Shown: positions 37,201 to 44,833 of the stretch, in pieces | Layout: the number at the start of each line of letters is the position of its first letter | Position numbering within the stretch: the stretch's first letter is position 1 | Source: PALSA-243 sp963743705 | GTDB taxonomy: Bacteria > Acidobacteriota > Terriglobia > Bryobacterales > Bryobacteraceae | NCBI GenBank assembly: GCA_963743705.1 | Contig: CAVUQS010000020.1 | Coordinates: 62,001 to 126,000, forward strand | Reading direction: 5' to 3' | Length of the DNA stretch: 64,000 nucleotides | Notes under the pieces: generated by a model | The model's database searches: none | Told to the model about the DNA's origin: nothing | Seen by the model: the letters and a program-made list of their open reading frames with translations, nothing else | Made by a program: the position numbers and the translations under genes

Positions 37201-37951
37201 CATCTACGCGCAGGGGGCGAGCCCGGCGGTGGCGTACGTGCCGGTGCGCTTCGTCGTGGGCAGCTCGCCGCAAGTGACGATTACGGGATTGCAGAACGCA
37301 TTTTCGTTTCAAAGCGCGTTTGCACCGGGGATGTCGATGAGCGTGTACGGCACGAACCTGGCAGCGGGTACGCAGACGGCGTCCAGTTTGCCGCTGCCGC
37401 TGACCATGCAGGGCGTGAGCGTGACCGTCAATGGCATTACGGCGCCGCTCTACTATGCTTCGCCCGGGCAATTGAACGTGCAGATTCCGTATGAGACGGG
37501 CGCGGGCCCGACGGTGATTGCCGTGAATCGCGGCGGGCAGGTGGCGGCGTTTTCGTTCACAGTGAACGAAACGGCGCCGGGGCTGTTCTCTTCGGCGATT
37601 GACAACTCGACCGGCCTGCCGGTGAGTTCGGCGGCGACGGGTTCGGTGCTCTTGCTCTTCATGACGGGCGAGGGGGATACGACGCCGTTCCTGGTTACGG
37701 GGGCGACGCCTTCGTCCGCGATCACCAATCCCTCAGCGCTGCCGAAGCCAAGATTAGCGGTTACTGTGACGGTGGGAGGCGTGCCGGCGAAGGTGCTGTT
37801 CGCGGGTATTGCATCGGGATTGGTGGGCGTGACGCAGATCGATATCATGTCCCCGGATGGGGTTCCGAGCGGGCCGCAGGATGTTGTGGTGACCGTGGGC
37901 GGCGTTGCCGCGCCGGCCATCAAGCTGGCGATCGCCGCGCCTTCGCAGTAG
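34208..37951 (+). CDS. S53 (sedolisin/kumamolisin) protease with Ig-like and TIGR03437-like domains
   Basis: Secreted acid-type serine-carboxyl protease of about 1247 residues. I place the start at TTG 34208, behind AAGGAGA; an upstream TTG (34160) and an ATG (34223) are alternatives. A signal peptide 'MWRAVCGAALAAGMLQAA' is followed by a pro-kumamolisin activation domain (about 35-180), then the S53 domain with 'EIEADLDLQW' (probable catalytic Glu281 and Asp285) and 'GTSASTP' (Ser488). After about 590 come Ig-like repeats with 'TALSVSPSSALPSDTVQLTA', a BACON-like stretch around 950-1040 and a C-terminal TIGR03437-like domain starting near 'GLQNAFSFQSAFAPGMSMSV'. It should cleave proteins at acid pH outside the cell. 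Confidence 0.88.
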   Translation: MLSKPMWRAVCGAALAAGMLQAAQDRIQGPADTAHLRPAPGRVHPLARAEYDRGAANASMPLSYVTLYFKLDSSVEQFLDELQMPSSPNYHKWLTPGQFGQRFGLSDADASKVAAWLQAEGLKIHDVARGRHWVTFSGTAASVGKALRTSFRRYEVNGKMHYANVAQPMIPAAFEPVVAGFGGLDDFGPESQAISAPVASPDYNIGTNHYLAPDDFATIYDVAALYGAGIDATGQSIAILGESDISLADLHAFRSKFGLAQNDPQIMLVGPDPGTNGNEIEADLDLQWSAAVARNANIIYVNARSINTAAEYAVDQNLAPIMSESFGGCEQYNSPILRAVAQQANAQGITWIAASGDAGATTCDRSAIGRLATHGLSVSFPASIPEITALGGTSFNDSGGTYWAAANSPTLASALSYIPEQAWNDSRTGFASTGGGASSYFAKPLWQTGPGVPADGARDLPDISLNSSGHTPYYVISEGKAYGVSGTSASTPTFAGMLALLTQHLAAGGPQQGLGNINPALYRLAQATKDVFHDVAAGDNQEPCEQGSPACVNGLAGYSAGPAYDQTTGIGTVDAYNFVMEWGTGSPTSTALSVSPSSALPSDTVQLTASVSAGGVAPTGNVDFVINVNGTSIDLGTAVLAGTGATATATLSVTGGTLALAQGSVSALYGGDGAFAGSSGSATAQIVPAANAGSFVVPLVTPNPTPEVLGSFPYTVSLTEIAGVATTLTGFTVNGVTQNLSLWTSNKIPANGTVSAALSGAVATVPLNRTFIFTGQDADGRMWTQQITVPFISPLLPGTPAVAPGIVISSVTGGTVAYDSQAPASCQWYLPLTVRETGGYYLLLSTLRTSQGDISSQIQSIFGTTHLAPYGSLSGYLCFAAAGAPVTVTVIGTIEDSSLSGTVSFITPASTFAPASTTDAVALSVAPQTVALDQTSSTAPVTLDFGGASVAWTATVMQGSSTAQWLTLSSSAGTGAGSITLKASATGLSPGAYNATIGIYAQGASPAVAYVPVRFVVGSSPQVTITGLQNAFSFQSAFAPGMSMSVYGTNLAAGTQTASSLPLPLTMQGVSVTVNGITAPLYYASPGQLNVQIPYETGAGPTVIAVNRGGQVAAFSFTVNETAPGLFSSAIDNSTGLPVSSAATGSVLLLFMTGEGDTTPFLVTGATPSSAITNPSALPKPRLAVTVTVGGVPAKVLFAGIASGLVGVTQIDIMSPDGVPSGPQDVVVTVGGVAAPAIKLAIAAPSQ

Positions 37952-37953
37952 GC

Positions 37954-38556
37954 CTACAGGTTCGCGTTGGGCTCGAGGCTGCGCCACAGGTACCAGCTTG
38001 CGACCGTGCAATAGGGATGCCAGCGGGCGGCCATGGTTTCGACGTCTTTGGGCAGTGGCGCTTCTTCGAGGGCGTAGGCTTTGCGTATCGCGTTGCGGAT
38101 GCCGAGGTCGCCCGTGGGCAGTACGTTGGTGCGCCGCAGGGCGAAGATCAGAAACATGTGCACGGTCCAGACGCCGATGCCTTTGACTTTGGTGAGGTGG
38201 GCGATCACTTCCTCGTCGGGCAGATCGGCGAGGTTCTCGAAAACCACCAAGCCGTCGCGGGTATGGCGAGCCAGGTCGCGGATGTAGGCGGTCTTTTGGC
38301 CGGAAAGGCCGAGCTTTCGCATACGTTGCGGGCGCAGCTTGAGAATGCCCGCAGGGGTGACTTTACCCTCTAAGGCGTCTGACAACCGTCCGAAAATCAC
38401 ACTGGCAACACGGCCGCTGAGTTGCTGGTAAACGATGGATTTCACGAGGGTTTCAAAATCTGGTTCGCGAAATTCGATACGATAATCTCCTACGCGGCCG
38501 ATAATTTCCGCCAGCACAGGGTCGGCGCGCTTGAGGTGAAGAATGGCTTGCTTCAT
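37954..38556 (-). CDS. DNA-3-methyladenine glycosylase 2 (AlkA-type)
   Basis: Base-excision repair enzyme of 200 residues that removes alkylated purines. The HhH-GPD fold is visible: 'FETLVKSIVYQQLSGRVASV' in the first helices, the helix-hairpin-helix 'LTKVKGIGVWTVHMF' (121-135), and the catalytic aspartate D150 in 'LPTGDLGIRNAI'. No iron-sulfur cysteines follow, as expected for AlkA/MpgII. I use the ATG at 38556 (MKQAILH); an ATG at 38568 adds four residues. The stop is two bases from the S53 gene, in convergent direction. A second, unrelated glycosylase (Tag) is at 46445-47020. Confidence 0.92.
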   Translation of the reverse strand: MKQAILHLKRADPVLAEIIGRVGDYRIEFREPDFETLVKSIVYQQLSGRVASVIFGRLSDALEGKVTPAGILKLRPQRMRKLGLSGQKTAYIRDLARHTRDGLVVFENLADLPDEEVIAHLTKVKGIGVWTVHMFLIFALRRTNVLPTGDLGIRNAIRKAYALEEAPLPKDVETMAARWHPYCTVASWYLWRSLEPNANL

Positions 38557-38602
38557 GTTGAAACACAAGGGCGCGGGGCCGCGTCCACCTTATTGTACCG
38601 GC

Positions 38603-39589
38603 ATGCGTATACTCATCGTGCTCGCCCTCGTAGGGACGCTTCTATCCCAGCAGAATCCGCCGCAAAAACCGGTGGAGGACAATCAGGACGACGCCATTCG
38701 CGTCGACGTGCAAGTCGTCAACGTTCTGGCCTCAGTGCGTGACAAAAAGGGCACGTTGATGCCGCATTTGGAGAAGTCGGATTTCACCATCCTCGAGGAT
38801 GGAAAACCGCAACCGATCAAATACTTCTCCCGCGAAACCGATCTGCCGCTGACCATCGGCCTGCTGGTGGATACCAGCGGCAGCCAGCAGAACCTGATCG
38901 GCATCGAACGCAATGCGGCCTCGCAGTTCTTTTCACAAGTGCTGCGCAAGAAGGACGAGGCGTTCCTGATGATGTTCGGCGAGGAATCGGAGTTGCTGCA
39001 GGACTACACCAATTCCGTGCGCCTGCTGAACGACGGTTTGAACCGTCTCCATCTGAGCGTACCCACGGGCGGACTGGGTCCGGGACCGGTTCCGACCATT
39101 GGCCAGCCGCGCGGCACGGTCCTTTACGACGCGATTTACCTGGCCGCGAACGAAAAACTGCGCTCGGAAGTGGGGCGCAAGGTGATTGTTGTGATCACTG
39201 ACGGCGTGGATGAGGGCAGCAAACTGCCGATCGATCAGGCGGTGGAAGCGGCGCAGAAGGCCGACGCGGTGGTCTACAGCATCGAGTACGTGGACCGCGG
39301 CTTCTACGGTCCCTTTGGCGGCTTTGGCGGCGGCGGCGAGGGCGCATTACACAAAATGTCAGACCCGACTGGCGGTCACGTCTACCGCGTAGACCGTTCG
39401 CATCCGCTGGATGACGTCTTCCGCGAGCTGCAGGAAGAGATGCGGACGCAATACGCGATCGGGTACTCGCCGATCAACGATCGGAAAGACGGCAGTTACC
39501 GCAAGCTCGATATCAAAGTGCCGAACAAAGACTGGAAAGTCGCGGCGCGCAAAGGGTATTACGCTGTACCCAGGGAATCTACGAAGTAG
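38603..39589 (+). CDS. VWFA-domain protein of the acidobacterial type, exported
   Basis: A 328-residue protein with the signal 'MRILIVLALVGTLLSQQ'. Residues around 35-90 form the family's usual lead ('VVNVLASVRDKKGTLMPHLE', 'FTILEDGKPQPIKYFSRE'). The von Willebrand factor A domain follows with the MIDAS start 'DTSGSQ' and a distal 'VITDGVD'. The end 'GYSPINDRKDGSYRKLDIKV' and 'ARKGYYA' is also characteristic. Likely a periplasmic or surface metal-dependent adhesion protein; the role is not known. A longer frame to 38543 would overlap the AlkA start region and hide the signal peptide. A second, partial member is at 63413-64000. Confidence 0.88.
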   Translation: MRILIVLALVGTLLSQQNPPQKPVEDNQDDAIRVDVQVVNVLASVRDKKGTLMPHLEKSDFTILEDGKPQPIKYFSRETDLPLTIGLLVDTSGSQQNLIGIERNAASQFFSQVLRKKDEAFLMMFGEESELLQDYTNSVRLLNDGLNRLHLSVPTGGLGPGPVPTIGQPRGTVLYDAIYLAANEKLRSEVGRKVIVVITDGVDEGSKLPIDQAVEAAQKADAVVYSIEYVDRGFYGPFGGFGGGGEGALHKMSDPTGGHVYRVDRSHPLDDVFRELQEEMRTQYAIGYSPINDRKDGSYRKLDIKVPNKDWKVAARKGYYAVPRESTK

Positions 39590-39610
39590 GTTTGCGGCCG
39601 TTCTTGGAGT

Positions 39611-39640
39611 TCTCAGCGGCTCTGCGCCTCTGCGTCAAGT
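39611..39640 (-). repeat. Dispersed short repeat, copy 2
   Basis: Read on the reverse strand this holds GACTTGACGCAGAGGCGCAGAG, almost the same as the stretch at 26548-26580. The stop codon of the rmlD-like gene lies inside the repeat, so the last codons of that gene may come from it. Confidence 0.55.
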
Positions 39641-40504
39641 CTTCGATCTCAAACGGAAATAAGTCTCCACAGCTTCCCGCAACGGCGGCATCGGCGCGAT
39701 CCCGAATTTTTCCAGTTTTGCGTTTGAGAGCGGGGAGTATTTGGGACGGCGTGCCGGGGTACGGTATTCGCGCTCGTTGGTCCGTTGCAGCCGCGGCGTG
39801 AGTTTCGCGGTCTCGAAGATCAGTTGCGCGAAATCGAACCAGGAAGTCGGGGCGCCGCCTCCAGCGTGATAGACGCCGGTGGCATCGCGCTCGATGAGAT
39901 CGGCGGTGCGCGCGGCCAGATACGGCGCGAAGGTCGGCGAGGCCACGTGATCTTCCACCACGCGGATCGGCTGACCGGAGCCGGCTAGGCGCAGCATCAA
40001 TTCCACAAAGTTTCCCCGGGCCGTCGTCAGGCCGCCGGGGCCGAAAACACCGGATGTTCGCACGATCAGCGCCCGATCGAGATAGGCTTGCGCGTAAAGC
40101 TCTCCAGCTAGTTTTGAAACGGCATAGGCGCCAAGAGGGTGCGTCGGATCCTCTTCGACATAGGGGCGCTTGGCGGTCCCGTCGAAGACATAATCGGTGG
40201 AGAAATGCACTAGGCGCGCGTCGATCTGGCGGCAGGCCAGCGCCAGGTTACGGACAGCCAACGCGTTGACCTGAAAGGCGGCCTGAGGCTCCTTCTCGGC
40301 GACGTCGACCTGGTTATAGGCGGCTGAATTGAGAACGACTTGCGCGTCGAAACTGGCTAGCGCGCGTTCCACGGCGGCGGGATCGGTGATGTCGGCATGG
40401 GCTCGATCCCATGCGGCGACTTCATAGTTACGCGACTTCAGTTCACGGACGAGTTCCACGCCTAATTGGCCGGAAGCTCCAAAGACTACCGCTCGGGACG
40501 GCAT
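39635..40504 (-). CDS. rmlD: dTDP-4-dehydrorhamnose reductase
   Basis: Short-chain dehydrogenase/epimerase-fold enzyme of 289 residues. It makes dTDP-L-rhamnose from the 4-keto precursor with NAD(P)H, for surface polysaccharide. The nucleotide site 'GASGQLG' is at 9-15, the conserved 'LNSAAYNQVDVAEKEP' at 58-73, 'FSTDYVFDG' around 101-109, and the catalytic 'YAVSK' at 127-131. The 3' end lies in a short dispersed repeat. RmlA, RmlB and RmlC are not in the window, so assignment to rhamnose synthesis rests on the protein alone; other sugar reductases of the family are possible. Confidence 0.85.
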   Translation of the reverse strand: MPSRAVVFGASGQLGVELVRELKSRNYEVAAWDRAHADITDPAAVERALASFDAQVVLNSAAYNQVDVAEKEPQAAFQVNALAVRNLALACRQIDARLVHFSTDYVFDGTAKRPYVEEDPTHPLGAYAVSKLAGELYAQAYLDRALIVRTSGVFGPGGLTTARGNFVELMLRLAGSGQPIRVVEDHVASPTFAPYLAARTADLIERDATGVYHAGGGAPTSWFDFAQLIFETAKLTPRLQRTNEREYRTPARRPKYSPLSNAKLEKFGIAPMPPLREAVETYFRLRSKT

Positions 40505-40524
40505 AGGAAAACACAGGATAACGC

Positions 40525-40851
40525 CTATCGCGAGAGGAGTTGTAGTTGTTCCTGGAATACCTGGGCCATTTTGCTCAATGCGGCGAGGCCGCTGAGCACT
40601 TCGGTCAGCTCAATGCCCACATAATACCCGCCTTCGGTGGCGTGGCAATATAAGGCTTCGCCGAGGAAAATGGAGTCGCCGATTTCGATTTTCACGGCGG
40701 CGCCAGGTTTTATGGTTTCGGTGGTCATCACGCCGATGCCGCGCGGCGAGGCGTTTTTGGCGCTTGCCGTGAGGCGGATTTCGGGATCGCCCAGCACTGT
40801 GAGGGTAATGGGCCGATCGACCGGGATACGATCTTCTCGCCGGTTTTCCAT
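40525..40851 (-). CDS. PilZ domain protein
   Basis: A 108-residue single-domain protein. The c-di-GMP signature is nearly intact: 'RREDRIPV' (the RxxxR part, residues 4-8) and 'NASPRGIG' (the D/NxSxxG part). It should bind c-di-GMP and act on motility or polysaccharide output through a partner. It lies 20 bases upstream of the rmlD-like gene on the same strand and may be cotranscribed with it and with the zinc-ribbon and LysR genes. Confidence 0.85.
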   Translation of the reverse strand: MENRREDRIPVDRPITLTVLGDPEIRLTASAKNASPRGIGVMTTETIKPGAAVKIEIGDSIFLGEALYCHATEGGYYVGIELTEVLSGLAALSKMAQVFQEQLQLLSR

Positions 40852-40896
40852 GGAAGGAATATCGGCGGGTTGCGGGAAAACTTTAATCGGATAGGG

Positions 40897-41328
40897 CTAA
40901 CCGCGCAGGCGAAGAACGGCGGCCGTGAGCATCATCACCAGCATAGCAATCGCGCCGATGATGGCGCGCTTCCGGGCCGGCGTGAGCCATCGAACGGCGT
41001 TGGCGTGGCCACGGCTGAGCGCGCTATGCACCAGGCGCCGCTGGGCGGGCGAGGGCAACGCGCGCAGGGCTTTGGCGACCTGCTTGCGCCCGCGCCGATC
41101 CGCGATGAGGATGGTGGCCGAATTGGAGCCGTTGGTGGAACGAAGAAGCTTACTGCGCAGGGCGGAAGGCACTTCGTCGACCGTGCGATAAACCAGGTCG
41201 TCGCCACCGGCTGAAATCAGAACGATGGAAGTTTGCACCACGCCGGAAGTTTGGGGATTGGGCTCGCCGCAATGCGGGCAACGGGCCGCATCGTGACCGA
41301 ATTTCTTGCGGCAGCGGGTGCAATTCAT
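40897..41328 (-). CDS. Zinc-ribbon protein with C-terminal membrane anchor
   Basis: A 143-residue protein of unknown role. The N-terminus has two CxxC pairs, 'MNCTRCRKKFGHDAARCPHC', a small zinc ribbon. A middle region is basic and unassigned. The last 20 residues 'AIIGAIAMLVMMLTAAVLRL' form one transmembrane helix, so it is a tail-anchored or single-pass protein. The start overlaps the LysR stop by four bases (ATGA), so translation is coupled. Confidence 0.75.
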   Translation of the reverse strand: MNCTRCRKKFGHDAARCPHCGEPNPQTSGVVQTSIVLISAGGDDLVYRTVDEVPSALRSKLLRSTNGSNSATILIADRRGRKQVAKALRALPSPAQRRLVHSALSRGHANAVRWLTPARKRAIIGAIAMLVMMLTAAVLRLRG

Positions 41329-42248
41329 CGAGCGCTTACCTTTTTCCTGCCGGCTCCGCCGGAATCGTCTCCCACATTATCGAGCACAACCTGAATAAAT
41401 CCTAGCGCAGCTTTCGAGAGCGCCTTGTCCTTGCGGTAAATTAACCCCAGACGGCGCAACATGGGCTCGGGCGCGAGCGGAATGGCGCGCAGGGTTCCGG
41501 CGGCGATCTCCTCCATGCAATTGGAAACCGCGATGAAGCTGAGGCCGAGACCGGCCATTACGAAGCGCTTCATCATTTCGGTGGAATCGAGTTCCATGGA
41601 GATGCGCAGGTCGTCCTCGACGGGTTCGAGCCATTGATCCAGGCGCGCGCGCGTTTTACCGGTCTTGGGCAACAGTAGGAAGAAATTAACGATGTCCTGC
41701 GGCGAAACCGATTCGCGGCCGGCCAGCGCGTGGCTGGCGGGGACGATAAGGCGGACTTCGTCGCGGTGGACGTCCACGACTTGCAGCCGCTTCTCGGCGA
41801 CGGGTAGTTGGGTGAGCCCGAAATCGGCCGAATTATCCATCACGGCTTCGACGACGCGCGAGCCGTAATTGCGATCCACCTGAAGCTGCACCGCCGGGAA
41901 CATACGGCGGTATTCCGAGAAAACGCGGGGCAGCAGGTAGATGCAAGTGGCTTCGTTGGCCGCAATGACCAGTTCGCCGCGGGGGTTGTTCTCCAGTTCG
42001 GCGATGGCATCCTGCGCTCGGCGGCGCAGATCGAGCATTTGGGCCGCGTATTCGGTGAAGATCTTGCCGGCGGTGGTGAGGGAGATGCGGCTGCCGAAGC
42101 GTTCGAAAAGATCGGCGCGCAATTCCTGCTCCAGTTGACGAACCTGGGCGCTAATCGCAGGCTGCGTGCGAAAACACGTCTGCGCGGCTTTGGAGAAACT
42201 TTTTAGCCGTACGATCTCCAGGAATGTGTGGAGTTGATCGAAGTCCAT
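41325..42248 (-). CDS. LysR-family transcriptional regulator
   Basis: DNA-binding regulator of 307 residues. The helix-turn-helix is 'FLEIVRLKSFSKAAQTCF' and 'TQPAISAQVRQLEQELRADL' (about 9-46). The effector domain begins near 'GELVIAANEATCIYLLPRVF' (about 92-110). The target is unknown. LysR proteins often control a divergent gene, here the TIGR03790-like gene across 206 bases. An imperfect ATTAT/ATAAT dyad at about 42270-42295 in that gap could be a LysR site, but it is weak. Confidence 0.9.
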   Translation of the reverse strand: MDFDQLHTFLEIVRLKSFSKAAQTCFRTQPAISAQVRQLEQELRADLFERFGSRISLTTAGKIFTEYAAQMLDLRRRAQDAIAELENNPRGELVIAANEATCIYLLPRVFSEYRRMFPAVQLQVDRNYGSRVVEAVMDNSADFGLTQLPVAEKRLQVVDVHRDEVRLIVPASHALAGRESVSPQDIVNFFLLLPKTGKTRARLDQWLEPVEDDLRISMELDSTEMMKRFVMAGLGLSFIAVSNCMEEIAAGTLRAIPLAPEPMLRRLGLIYRKDKALSKAALGFIQVVLDNVGDDSGGAGRKKVSAR

Positions 42249-42454
42249 AACGCGCCCGCGCCACTCAAATTATGTATTGGCGGGATAGAAATAATGAATT
42301 TCCCCGGAGAGCCGGCTTGCGGTAAGTATTGTAGCAAAGGCCCGGGGTGGTGCGGCCGAACTAGTGGAGTCGTCGCAGACGCATCCGTCCTTCAAGGGGC
42401 GGTAAACCGCACCTCCAACCCCGAGGCGTTCCGATCCCGCTGATAGTATCGAGA

Positions 42455-43532
42455 GTGGTGAAACGATTCGTTCTGGCGCTGGCGCTGGGAATCCCTTTGA
42501 GCGCGCAAACCGGCGCGCAAGTCCTCCTGGTAGGCAACAGCAAGAGCGAGGAATCGCGGCAAATCGTGGATTATTACCGGCCGCGGCGTTCGGTTCCAGT
42601 GGGAAACGTGTGCTGGCTCTCGACCACCACGGAAGAAGAAATCTCCTGGAACGTTTATCAAAGCGACATTGAGGGCCCGGTGAGCAACTGCCTGAAGAAG
42701 GCGGGGCTGCAGGAGAAAGTCCTCTACATCGTGCTGACGCTCGGGACGCCGCTGAAGATCGATGGAACCAGCGGCACGATGGCGACGCGCGGCTCCGTGG
42801 ATTCGGAGCTGGCGCTGCTCTATGCGAAGCTGAAGGGCGCTAAATTCGAGCGCGCGGGGACGGTTCCGAACCGCTTTTTTGGCGTGCGCGATGCGCCGTT
42901 TCAGCATCCGCAATTTCCGATCTATCTGGTAACGCGGCTGGCGGGCTATGACGTTGCCGACGTGAAGGCCATGATCGATCACGGCCTGGCCGCGAAGAAT
43001 CGCGGCAAATTCGTGCTCGACGCGCCCAATGAGGCGAATGGCGATGGAAACCGATGGCTGCGCACGGCGTCTGTGCTGCTGCCGCCGTCGCGGGTGATGC
43101 GTAGACCTGACGCCGCGCGTGCTCTACGGGCAGAGGGACGTCATCGGTTACGCGTCCTGGGGCTCGAACGACGCCAACCGCAAGCAGCGCTGGCTGCACT
43201 ATGCATGGCTTCCGGGGGCGATCGCCACCGACTTCGTCTCCACCAATGCGCGCACGTTCCGGCGGCCGCCCGACGATTGGAACATCAGCAGCGGGAAGCA
43301 GTGGGCAGCCACCGAACAATCGCTTTCGGCCGATTTCATCCACGAGGGCGCGAGCGGAGCCTCGGGAAACGTCTACGAGCCTTACTTGCAGGCCTGCGCG
43401 CGCCCGGAATACGTGCTGCCGGCGTACTTCGACGGGCGCAACCTGGCGGAAAGCTTTTATATGGGCTTGCCCTATCTGAGCTGGATGGGCGTCATTTTGG
43501 GCGACCCACTGTGCTCGCTGGGCAAACCGTAA
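42455..43532 (+). pseudogene. TIGR03790-like exported protein, frame-shifted
   Basis: The first frame has a signal peptide 'VKRFVLALALGIPLSA' and 'AQVLLVGNSKSEESRQIVDY', matching the start of TIGR03790-family proteins, to about residue 215. Near 43095-43103 the match jumps to another frame, 'VDLTPRVLYGQRDVIGYASW' to 'SWMGVILGDPLCSLGKP', which ends at 43532. The length of 1078 bases is 3n+1, which fits one extra base; without it the protein would have about 358 residues. GTG codons at 42455 and 42458 are both possible starts. In the first frame translation would go on to 43624 with an unrelated tail. Function of the family is not known to me. Confidence 0.8.
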
Positions 43533-43533
43533 G

Positions 43534-44799
43534 CTACTTCAGTTTTACTCCGGCAAGTTGCGCGATCGCGCCCAGCGTGGTCTGCGCCGCATTCAAACCG
43601 AGCCGGAAATCGCCATCCGAATAGTGGGAATAGACATCGATGGGTTGATGGTGCGTCGGGTCCCAACCCGCGCCGATCTGCGACCCGCGCTCCAGCTCGC
43701 GCAAGCTGATGGAAGGCACGAGATCCATAAATGGTCCGGAATCCGTGTTTGTCATGTGAGGTCCCACCACCGCCGGATAGTCGGTGGCGTATTTCTCGTT
43801 GGCGCCGAGGAACTCCCAGGCGAGCTCGGCGGCCTGCGCGGCGAATTTGGACCGCGATTGAAATTCGATATTGACGTCGGCTTCCGGCCGTTGGTGGACG
43901 CTGACTGTGCCGTCTTTCAGGGGCATACCGTGATCGAACATCATCATGTCGTGTTGAATCATGCCCAGCCATTTGGGCTCGGGATACTTTCCGGAGCCGG
44001 CCGGGTCTTCCTTCCCCTGGAGGTCCTTGCGCTGGTCGGCGTACGCCCGTGCGCCGTTGGTGCCGGTCTCTTCGTTGTTCCACAAAGCAAATCGAACCGA
44101 GCGTTCGGTGCTGACATCGGGACTGCTCAGCACGCGCGCCACTTCCATCACCAGCGCCGTGCCGGAGCCGTCGTCGTTGGCGGCTTCACCCCAGCCGATG
44201 CCATCCATGTGGGCGCCGACAATGTACATTTCTTCGGGATGGGTGGTGCCGATTTTCGTGCAGTAAACCTCTTCGCGCGGACCGGGCGTCGAGGGCTGCG
44301 AATTGAGCTCGCGCAGGCGCGTGTCTGGCTGCAAGTCAGGGTCGTTGTTGACCCCCGTTGGAGCGCGCTCGCCGCGCAGTACCGCGCCGCCGGGAACGCC
44401 CCGGCCGCCCCCGCCGCCGCGTCCTCCGCGGCCGCCACCCGCGCCGCCGGCAGCCCCTCTGCCTCCACCGGCTGCCCCCGCACCTCCTCGCGCGCCGCGC
44501 GCGGCCGGCCGGTATTCGTAGTGGATGCGCTCGGTATTCGTGCAGCCATAGGTTTTGAGCTGCGCTTCGATCCAATCGATGGCCTGGCGGTTGCGATCAG
44601 TGCCCTCCCGGCGGTCGCCAAATTTGGTTAGGCCTCGGATGGTGGCCTTGTAACGCGGCAGGTCGAGACGCGAGACGAGGGCTTTGATCTGTTCATTCGG
44701 GGCCGGCGCGGCTGGAGCGGGGTTGACTGGCTCATCCTGAGCAAAAACGCAACAGGACGTCAAAAGGAAGGCGAGAGGTAATACTGTTTTCGCACGCAT
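43534..44799 (-). CDS. M28-family metallopeptidase, exported
   Basis: Zinc aminopeptidase-type protein of 421 residues from the ATG at 44799, with the signal 'MRAKTVLPLAFLLTSCCVFA'. Cysteines near the cleavage site ('TSCC') leave open a lipoprotein. Metal ligands appear in order: 'VGAHMDGIGWG' (His), 'NDDGSGTALVMEVARVL' (Asp), 'WNNEETGTNGARAY' (Glu, Glu) and 'GPHMTNTDSGPFMD' (His). A stretch of about 50 residues near residues 100-150 is almost pure glycine, alanine and arginine. It is convergent with the TIGR03790-like gene and adjacent. Confidence 0.88.
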   Translation of the reverse strand: MRAKTVLPLAFLLTSCCVFAQDEPVNPAPAAPAPNEQIKALVSRLDLPRYKATIRGLTKFGDRREGTDRNRQAIDWIEAQLKTYGCTNTERIHYEYRPAARGARGGAGAAGGGRGAAGGAGGGRGGRGGGGGRGVPGGAVLRGERAPTGVNNDPDLQPDTRLRELNSQPSTPGPREEVYCTKIGTTHPEEMYIVGAHMDGIGWGEAANDDGSGTALVMEVARVLSSPDVSTERSVRFALWNNEETGTNGARAYADQRKDLQGKEDPAGSGKYPEPKWLGMIQHDMMMFDHGMPLKDGTVSVHQRPEADVNIEFQSRSKFAAQAAELAWEFLGANEKYATDYPAVVGPHMTNTDSGPFMDLVPSISLRELERGSQIGAGWDPTHHQPIDVYSHYSDGDFRLGLNAAQTTLGAIAQLAGVKLK

Positions 44800-44833
44800 G
44801 GGGTTTCCGGCCATTGTATTAAATCTGGCGGAG

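Noticed and set aside
42249..42454. tRNA-like stretch upstream of the TIGR03790-like gene
   Set aside because: The arms do not fold into a cloverleaf and no T-loop (GTTCGA-type) sequence is present.
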